This document shows positions 14,744 to 20,540 of a stretch of 20,540 nt of DNA, piece after piece. Location of the stretch: the NCBI GenBank assembly GCA_040773965.1, contig JAXGVG010000017.1, forward strand, positions 1 to 20,540, in the 5' to 3' direction. Position numbers and translations under genes: made by a program. Under the pieces are notes generated by a model. The model saw nothing but the letters and a program-made list of their open reading frames with translations. It had not been told where the DNA came from and did not search any database. This DNA comes from JAXGVG01 sp040773965. Lineage in GTDB: Bacteria; Pseudomonadota; Alphaproteobacteria; UBA9219. Positions within the stretch are counted from its first letter, which is position 1; the number at the start of each line of letters is the position of its first letter.

Positions 14744-14773
14744 CTGTGGATAAGTCATGAATACTGTGGATAT
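14744..14773. repeat. Two DnaA-box-like direct repeats, 20 bp apart
   Basis: CTGTGGATA occurs at 14744-14752 and 14764-14772. The first extends to TGTGGATAA (14745-14753), the perfect reverse complement of the DnaA box TTATCCACA. The second is TGTGGATAT, one mismatch. Start-to-start spacing is 20 bp, close to two helical turns, and both are in the intergenic region upstream of the secretin gene, just upstream of the TTGACA element. DnaA binding is inferred. Confidence 0.4.
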
Positions 14774-14795
14774 CGCAGGAAAAAGCATGCGTTGG

Positions 14796-16511
14796 TTAAG
14801 GACAATGGCGCTTTGCGATCTCTTCCAGAACTCTTTCCCAGTTTTTGACGAACGATGGCGTGTCGAAAAGTGGAAGCGACAAACGCCTTTCCTTGAGGCG
14901 ATTTTTTATCCCCTGCCGGGCTTGGGAATCCTGTAACAAGCGAAGGATAAGGTTTTTGTATTCATCCATATCCGCCGTGACGAGTTCCGGCAATCCGGCT
15001 GCCGTCAAGACGCTGGCGGCGACGCGCGCGACAAAACTTTTTCCTGCCATGGCCACAACGGGAACGCCGGCCCAAAGCGCGTCGCTTGTCGTCGTGTGGC
15101 CGCCAACGGGAAATGTGTCCAGCGCCAGATCGGCATGGGCATAGCGCGCCAGATGTTCGGGCAACGGCAAGGGGGGGGCGAAAACCAGACGCTCCGGATC
15201 GACCCCGTGCGTTTCGGCGGCCCGGCGCAGGTTTTCCGGCGCGTAGGCGTTGGACTGATAAAGCCAAAGCGCCGTTTCCGGCACGCCCTTCATGATGCCG
15301 CACCACAGGGAAAAGATGTCCGGCGTGATTTTGTAAGTCTGGTTGAAGCTGGCCAAAACGAGGGCGTTCTCGGGTAAACCATATGCCGAACGCGGGCGCG
15401 TTTGCCCAATGGCCCGCTGGCGATCGTTGATCTGGTAGCAATGGGGAAGCCGGATAATTTTTTCCGTGAAGTAGTCTTCGTAACCCTCCGGGATAGTTAT
15501 GTTATCGCCCACAAAGTAATCCATAAAAGGAACGCCCAAAGTTCCCGGATAACCAAGCCAATGAACCTGAACCGGCGTGGGGCGATAGGCCAGAATTTCA
15601 AGGCAGCTGCCCCGCGTATGGCCCTTTAAGTCGATGAGGACATCGAGTCCGTCGCCGTGGATGCGGGCGGCGGCTTCGGCGGCGGTCAGGTTCGCAAGAT
15701 CGATGAAATGCCCGGCATGCTTTTGAAGTCTCGAACGAACGGACGATTCGTCGTCCACGCCATAGCTGTAGGCAAAGACCTCGAAGAGCGAACGGTCATG
15801 TAGTTCGAAAAGCTCGGCCATCAGGTAAGCCGTCGCATGAGCGTGAAAATCGGAGGAAAGATAACCGATACGGAGTTTTTCGCGGGGCGTTTTGGCCGTT
15901 ATTCCCGGCGGCAGGGGCGCGATGCCGCGAAACTTTTTCTCTGCATAGCGCAAGGCGGCTTTTTTCTGTAAGGCCGGATCGTCGGCTAAAACCGTAACCG
16001 CCTGGGGGGTAAGGGACCCCACATCCTGAAGGGGAACGCTCCAGTCGCAAAGCTGACGGGACAAAAGGTAGCATTGCGCGCGCGCCGCCGCATCGGCGGG
16101 CGAAAGCGCCAAAACCTTTTGCCAGTGCGCAAGCGCCGTCGGCAAGTCGCCTTTTTGCTGGCAAAGCCTGGCAAGGCCTTCCCAAACGGTGGGCATACCG
16201 GGATGCGCAACGCTGAGCTTTTCCATGAGTGAGATGGCTTCCCCGTGTTCGCTTTGCGCGCCGAGCGCCCGGGCAAGATTGTATGTGGCCTCGAACCATC
16301 CGGGATAAGCCGCAAGCGCGCGGCGGTACATCATGACGGCCCGGGGCCCTTCGTTCCGGGCTTCGGCCACCTGTGCCGCGAGATGCAGCAGATTGGGGTC
16401 TTTGGGCGAAGACCGAAGCGCCGCCTCCACGGCTTTTCCGGCTGCCGCGATATCGCCGTTCCGGAAAAGCGACTGCAAGCGCATAAAACGGTTTTTGGCG
16501 GCGTCGGACAC
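14796..16511 (-). CDS. TPR protein with GT41 (O-GlcNAc-transferase-like) domain
   Basis: A predicted cytoplasmic protein O-glycosyltransferase of 571 residues. The N-terminal 1-200 is helical with TPR-like units (for example NLLHLAAQVAEARNEG, about 40-55, and TVWEGLARLCQQKGDL, 108-123) for protein substrate binding. The C-terminal 212-565 matches bacterial OGT/SPINDLY enzymes: IGYLSSDFHAHA (215-226, His225 in the position of the OGT catalytic-region His), WLGYPGTLG (318-326), DYFVGDN (331-337), SFNQTYKITP (388-397, Lys394 in the UDP-contact position) and GGHTTTSDALWAGVPVV (470-486). The start is GTG 16511 with GAGGGAG about 9 nt upstream. A C8 run lies in codons 445-447. It is 125 bp upstream of the pilus cluster on the same strand, so pilin or another surface protein may be its target. 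Confidence 0.92.
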   Translation of the reverse strand: MSDAAKNRFMRLQSLFRNGDIAAAGKAVEAALRSSPKDPNLLHLAAQVAEARNEGPRAVMMYRRALAAYPGWFEATYNLARALGAQSEHGEAISLMEKLSVAHPGMPTVWEGLARLCQQKGDLPTALAHWQKVLALSPADAAARAQCYLLSRQLCDWSVPLQDVGSLTPQAVTVLADDPALQKKAALRYAEKKFRGIAPLPPGITAKTPREKLRIGYLSSDFHAHATAYLMAELFELHDRSLFEVFAYSYGVDDESSVRSRLQKHAGHFIDLANLTAAEAAARIHGDGLDVLIDLKGHTRGSCLEILAYRPTPVQVHWLGYPGTLGVPFMDYFVGDNITIPEGYEDYFTEKIIRLPHCYQINDRQRAIGQTRPRSAYGLPENALVLASFNQTYKITPDIFSLWCGIMKGVPETALWLYQSNAYAPENLRRAAETHGVDPERLVFAPPLPLPEHLARYAHADLALDTFPVGGHTTTSDALWAGVPVVAMAGKSFVARVAASVLTAAGLPELVTADMDEYKNLILRLLQDSQARQGIKNRLKERRLSLPLFDTPSFVKNWERVLEEIAKRHCP

Positions 16512-16616
16512 GCGGTTGCACTCCCTCTCAAGACCCGTTACATTAAGCCATTATGCACGTTTCCGCACAAGCCGCGCTTGTTAACCATGCCGTTTGCGAT
16601 TGAGGGTTGAGTTTCC

Positions 16617-17930
16617 GTGCTCGCGAACATAGGCATCATTGTTCTTCTGCTCCTGCTTAACGGCTTTTTCGCCATGGCCGAGCTGGCCATTGTCTCGGCT
16701 CGCCGCGCTCGTCTGCGCCAACTTGTCGAAGAACGGCAAAAAGGCGCGCGTCTCGCCTTGCAACTGGCGGAAGATCCAACCTCGTTTCTCTCGATCGTGC
16801 AGATCGGCGTGACGCTGAACAGCATTCTGGCCGGCGCGTTCAGCGGCACGACGCTGGCGGATCCCCTGGGAACCTATCTGAATACCGTTTCGTGGATCGC
16901 ACCCCATGGCGCTTCCGTAGCTATGGGAACGACCGTTCTCGGCGTCACTTACCTAAGCCTTGTGATCGGCGAGCTAGTGCCCAAGCGTATCGGCCTTTCT
17001 TATGCCGAAATTATTGCCGTACGCGTGGCGCGTTTTATGTCCTTTCTGGCGTTCGTGGCGGCGCCGGTTGTCTGGTTGCTGCGGGTTTCGACCGATTTGT
17101 CGCTCAAGCTGTTGAGGCTCGATAACCCCAACGCAACGCAGGTAACGGAAGACGAAGTCAAGGAGCTTATCGCCGAAGGCGCGCAAACGGGGGTTTTCAA
17201 GCCTGCCGAGAAAAAGATGCTCGAAGGGGTGATGCGTCTGGCGGACCGCACCGTGCGCTCCATCATGACGCCGCGCATCGACATGATGTGGCTGGACGAG
17301 AACGATCCGCCGGAAGAACAGGCGCGGCGCATTCACGGCAGCAGTTACAGCCGCTTTCCGGTGGCTCGCGGCGACCTGGAAGAGGTGCTTGGCATCGTCC
17401 ATGCCAAGGATTTGCTGAATTCCATTTTTGAAGGACGGCCGTTGGAAATCCCGGTCGTTATGCGCGTGCCGCTTCGCGTGCCGGACACGACGCCGGTGCT
17501 CAGGCTTCTGGACCAGTTCAAGCAGTCGGGCCAGCATCTCGCCATTGTGATCGACGAATACGGCAGCGTGGAAGGCCTTGTCACGATGAAGGACATTCTG
17601 GAAGCGATCATCGGCGATTTGCCGGAACTTGGACAGGAGGCGGACTACAAACCCGTGCGCCGCGAGGATGGAAGCTGGCTTATCGACGGCATGATGCCGG
17701 TCGACGAGGTTGAAACGCTTGTTGGCCTGAAAAACATGCGCGACGAAGAAGAATTTCAGACCATCGCGGGCTTTGTGATCGACAAGCTTGGCCGCATTCC
17801 CGCCGCGGGCGATCATTTTCACTGGAACGAAGCGCGTTTCGAGGTCGTCGATATGGACGGCCGCCGTGTGGATAAGGTGATGATCCATCCGCCAGTCAGG
17901 GATGAGCCGGAGACCGTTCCGGAATCATGA
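16617..17930 (+). CDS. CNNM/CorC-HlyC family membrane protein with CBS pair
   Basis: 437 residues, usually annotated as a hemolysin-family or CorC/CNNM transporter protein, probably involved in divalent cation (Mg2+) handling. The N-terminal CNNM/DUF21 domain (1-195) has four hydrophobic segments: 5-25, 60-78, about 100-118 with GELVPKR after it, and 137-158. A Bateman module of two CBS domains (about 210-335; TVRSIMTPRIDM and AIVIDEYGSVEGLVTMKDILE) and a CorC_HlyC C-terminal domain (about 350-430) follow. The start is GTG 16617 with GAGGGTTGAG upstream. It is divergent from the GT41 gene across 105 bp and is the only plus-strand gene. Its 3' end overlaps the convergent GH17-GT2 gene by 35 bp. 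The hemolysin label is historical and no lytic function should be assumed. Confidence 0.93.
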   Translation: MLANIGIIVLLLLLNGFFAMAELAIVSARRARLRQLVEERQKGARLALQLAEDPTSFLSIVQIGVTLNSILAGAFSGTTLADPLGTYLNTVSWIAPHGASVAMGTTVLGVTYLSLVIGELVPKRIGLSYAEIIAVRVARFMSFLAFVAAPVVWLLRVSTDLSLKLLRLDNPNATQVTEDEVKELIAEGAQTGVFKPAEKKMLEGVMRLADRTVRSIMTPRIDMMWLDENDPPEEQARRIHGSSYSRFPVARGDLEEVLGIVHAKDLLNSIFEGRPLEIPVVMRVPLRVPDTTPVLRLLDQFKQSGQHLAIVIDEYGSVEGLVTMKDILEAIIGDLPELGQEADYKPVRREDGSWLIDGMMPVDEVETLVGLKNMRDEEEFQTIAGFVIDKLGRIPAAGDHFHWNEARFEVVDMDGRRVDKVMIHPPVRDEPETVPES

Positions 17931-20496
17931 CCGGTTCATGTTGCCGGGACTTGCCCGGCAGCACATTCAGCATCGACACGATCAGCGCCGCCCAATAGGG
18001 CAGGGTTTGCACCACAAGCATTCCTGCCCACAGTTGCGCGTTAAAGTTCGATACATCAAAGCGGTAAAGAATGGATACGGCGGCTATGATCAGACTGGCC
18101 AGCAAACCAATCTCTTCCCGCGCCATCAGAAAACCTTGAACGACGGCGGGCTTGTCCTCGCATTTGGGCGTGCGGAAGAACGGCTTGCCGGAGGTGAAAA
18201 GACCTTGCCAGACGGCGCGGCTTACCGAATGGGTCAACGCCATGCCGGCCACGGCTGCGCCGATCCGGTCGCGCCATCCGCATTTGACGCGCGCGCGATA
18301 GAGCCAGAATCCCGAGGCGATTTTGAACACGAATACGCTGAGTGTCGGCACAAGGAAGACGGCGGGCGGGAACTCGACCCACTTGAAAAGCAGTAAGATC
18401 GACCATATGAGCGCGGCGGTAACAAAGGCGAGGTGCGCTGCGTCCGCGAACCAGGGCAGCCATCCGGAAATAAAATGGTACTGTTGGCCGCGCGTGAGGC
18501 GAACGCTCTTGCTGCGCGTTTCGGACAAGGCGCGCCAGTGGCGTTTCAGGATTTGCACCGCGCCGTAAGCCCAGCGAAAGCGCTGCGTTTTATAGCCGCC
18601 GAAACTGTCGGGTATCAGGCCGCGGCCCAGCGAATGTTCCAGATAGACCGCCTCGTAACCGCGTTCGAAAAGGCGCAGGCCCAGTTCGGCGTCCTCCGTG
18701 ATGCACCATTCGGCCCATCCGCCCACGCGCTTCATGGCTTCCGTGCGGATAAGGGTCATGGTGCCGTGTTGAATGATGGCATTGCGTTCGTTGCGTTGCA
18801 CCATGCCGATGTGGAAAAAGCCCGCGTATTCCCAATAGCACATGCGCTTGAACAGGCTCTCGTTGCCGTCGCGGTAATCCTGCGGCGCCTGAACGAAAGC
18901 GACATCGGGGTTTTCAAAATACGGAACCGTGGCGTGCAGCCAGTCCGATGAAACGATATAATCGCTGTCGATAACGCCGAAAATTTCGGCATCCGGCGCC
19001 ATCTGGGTCAACGCGAAGTTAAGCGCGCCCGCCTTGTAACCCGGCCATTTCGGCAAATGGAAAAAGCGGAAACGGGGGCCAAGTTTCGCGCAGTACTCTT
19101 CCAAGGGTTTCCAGACCGCTTCGTCTTTCGTGTTGTTATCGATAACGAGAACCTCGAAATTCGGATAGGCAAGGTCCGCAAGTCCGTCGAGCGTCTTCAT
19201 GACCATGTGGGGCGGCTCGTTGTAACAAGGCACATGGATCGAGACTTTGGGCGCATCGGGCGCCAAGGGCTTGTCGGCTGGCGGAAAGGCGCGATGGCGG
19301 TTGGCCCAAATGACTTCGGTCAGTTCAAGCCCGTCGACGAGAAGAAGGGCGAGCAGCACGACCTGGAATCCGATCAAAACGATCCACGCGATCGTGTTGG
19401 CCGTGATGATTTTCTCGGCCATGGCCGCTATCGTGGCCCAGACGAGCATGGACGCTGTCGCTTGAATCAGTAGGGCGTAAAAAAGAATGCCTGCGGGCTT
19501 AAGATCGATCCGCCGGCGCACGAACCATTGGATGGGCAACAGTGCCAGCAGGGTGGCGATCAAATAACCCCAGAACCAGTGCGTGGTCTCGACGACAATG
19601 CCGCTCATGGAGAACTTGGGTCGGCGTGCGGCGTCCCATAATCCCCAATGCGCGCCGACAGTCCCTTCGATGCTCCGCTTCCACGGGGCGTCGATAGCTT
19701 CGATGATGGAGTAATCGAGTCGTTCTTCGCTGGCGAGGTTGAGAAACTCGCGGACAAAGCGGGCCTGATTGATTTGCGAAGGTTCCGCGCCTTTGACCCA
19801 TTGGCCTTCGCTGGGCCATCCCACTTCGCCGATAAAGATGTGCTTGTCCGGAAACGCGGCCTGCATCTGTTGCCAGCGATAGCGGACGTACGAAACGGCG
19901 CCATCGATAGGCACGCCTTCCCAATAGGGAAGGATATGAACGGTAATATAATCGACGGCTTGCGCCAGTTGGGGATACTTAAGCCAGACATGCCATGGCT
20001 CGGCGGTGGAAACGGGGACGCTGACCTGCCGTTTGACTCGCTCGATGAGGGCGAGCATCTCCTCGATTTTTACGTCTTCACGCAGCAAGGCTTCGTTGCC
20101 CACCATGACGCGCCGGATGTTGGTGTTCGATCGCGCGATGTCGATCAGGTGAGCGACTTCATAGGCGTTGGTTTTCGAATCGGGGCCAAGCCAAGCGCCC
20201 GGCGTCACCATAAGGCCGTGCTTGCCCGCGAACGTTACGATCCGGTCGAGTCCGTCGCTGATGCCGTAGGTGCGGATGCTGTAAGCATGGGAGGCCAGCA
20301 ACGCCATGTCCTGGTCGAGGGTGCGGTCCGAATATTTGTTTGCGCTGTCGCCGGATTGATAGCCGCTGTAGGACAGGCTGTTGATCAGGCCGCCCCAGGG
20401 ACGCTCCAGCGCGCCGCGGTTGATGACCGCCCAAACGGCGAAATTGACCGCCATAACGGCGGTGACGATAACGGCAAGGCGGTGCAAGGTTCGCAT
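17896..20496 (-). CDS. Membrane GH17-GT2 fusion, NdvB-type beta-glucan synthase
   Basis: 866 residues combining two enzymes. A transmembrane anchor (about 7-25) is followed by a periplasmic GH17 domain (about 35-300) with the acid/base Glu135 in VMVGNEAL and nucleophile Glu224 in IGEVGWPSEG. Helices lie at about 308-325, 335-358 and 368-388. A cytoplasmic GT2 domain (415-655) follows, with PCYNEPP (423-429), DSD (510-512), TED (600-602) and QRFRW (638-642), as in processive cellulose-synthase-like enzymes. More helices occupy 675-850. This layout is known from NdvB-type proteins that make beta-1,3-glucans, so polymer export through the GT2 part with periplasmic remodelling by GH17 is likely. 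The ATG at 20496 has no obvious ribosome site. The 44 bp upstream to the window edge contain no identifiable gene. Confidence 0.93.
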   Translation of the reverse strand: MRTLHRLAVIVTAVMAVNFAVWAVINRGALERPWGGLINSLSYSGYQSGDSANKYSDRTLDQDMALLASHAYSIRTYGISDGLDRIVTFAGKHGLMVTPGAWLGPDSKTNAYEVAHLIDIARSNTNIRRVMVGNEALLREDVKIEEMLALIERVKRQVSVPVSTAEPWHVWLKYPQLAQAVDYITVHILPYWEGVPIDGAVSYVRYRWQQMQAAFPDKHIFIGEVGWPSEGQWVKGAEPSQINQARFVREFLNLASEERLDYSIIEAIDAPWKRSIEGTVGAHWGLWDAARRPKFSMSGIVVETTHWFWGYLIATLLALLPIQWFVRRRIDLKPAGILFYALLIQATASMLVWATIAAMAEKIITANTIAWIVLIGFQVVLLALLLVDGLELTEVIWANRHRAFPPADKPLAPDAPKVSIHVPCYNEPPHMVMKTLDGLADLAYPNFEVLVIDNNTKDEAVWKPLEEYCAKLGPRFRFFHLPKWPGYKAGALNFALTQMAPDAEIFGVIDSDYIVSSDWLHATVPYFENPDVAFVQAPQDYRDGNESLFKRMCYWEYAGFFHIGMVQRNERNAIIQHGTMTLIRTEAMKRVGGWAEWCITEDAELGLRLFERGYEAVYLEHSLGRGLIPDSFGGYKTQRFRWAYGAVQILKRHWRALSETRSKSVRLTRGQQYHFISGWLPWFADAAHLAFVTAALIWSILLLFKWVEFPPAVFLVPTLSVFVFKIASGFWLYRARVKCGWRDRIGAAVAGMALTHSVSRAVWQGLFTSGKPFFRTPKCEDKPAVVQGFLMAREEIGLLASLIIAAVSILYRFDVSNFNAQLWAGMLVVQTLPYWAALIVSMLNVLPGKSRQHEPVMIPERSPAHP

Positions 20497-20540
20497 ATTT
20501 GGGAATCGGGGCTCAGCCTTCAGGGATTAGCGCCCGGCAT

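Noticed and set aside
14671..14795. Replication origin, suggested by two DnaA-box-like repeats
   Set aside because: There are only two boxes, no A/T-rich unwinding region, and no dnaA, dnaN, hemE or parAB neighbours. A regulatory role is more plausible.
17867..17875. Perfect DnaA box (TGTGGATAA) in the CorC-like gene
   Set aside because: It is a single copy inside conserved coding sequence (R-V-D-K), so chance occurrence is the simplest explanation.
16974..17888. A 304-codon minus-strand open frame opposite the CorC-like gene
   Set aside because: It is His- and Arg-rich with no motifs, while the plus strand has clear CNNM, CBS and CorC domains.

Overview
The window looks like a chromosomal segment of an alphaproteobacterium. 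The evidence is a SUF operon headed by an Rrf2/IscR-type regulator, tightly packed genes with ATGA and TAATG junctions, and moderately high G+C by eye. The lineage cannot be fixed from the sequence alone. Coding density is very high: no gene-free stretch exceeds about 125 bp, and I see no tRNA, rRNA, CRISPR array, insertion sequence or convincing rho-independent terminator.

Region 1 (1-5.7 kb, minus strand) is the iron-sulphur cluster assembly operon. In transcription order it reads: Rrf2 regulator with IscR-like cluster ligands, sufB, a 47-residue hydrophobic ORF, sufC, a HAD-type phosphatase, sufD, and sufS (3' end beyond the window). A TTGACA element and a perfect 17-bp palindrome lie just upstream of the regulator, which suggests autoregulation of the operon.

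Region 2 (5.8-14.7 kb, minus strand) is a compact type IV pilus / type II secretion-like cluster, closest in logic to the MSHA pilus. In transcription order it reads: MshL-type secretin lipoprotein, two prepilin-like proteins, MshE/GspE ATPase, MshG/GspF platform protein, an MshI-like PilM/PilN-type protein, a PilO/MshJ-like coiled-coil protein and a small exported MshK/PilP/GspC-like protein. There is no prepilin peptidase and no retraction ATPase in the window. The ATPase keeps the spacing of the MshEN c-di-GMP motif but lacks the leading arginine in both repeats.

Region 3 (14.8-20.5 kb) holds a TPR plus GT41 (O-GlcNAc-transferase-like) enzyme on the minus strand, 125 bp upstream of the pilus cluster. 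Divergent from it, on the plus strand, is a CNNM/CorC-type membrane protein with CBS domains. Convergent with that is an 866-residue membrane GH17-GT2 fusion of the NdvB type, probably for beta-1,3-glucan synthesis and remodelling. Regions 2 and 3 together form a cell-surface module: pilus or secretion machine, protein glycosylation and envelope glucan. The less ordinary observations are the small suf ORF, the HAD gene inside suf, the degenerate MshEN motifs, a C8 tract in the GT41 gene, and phased DnaA-box-like repeats in front of the secretin.
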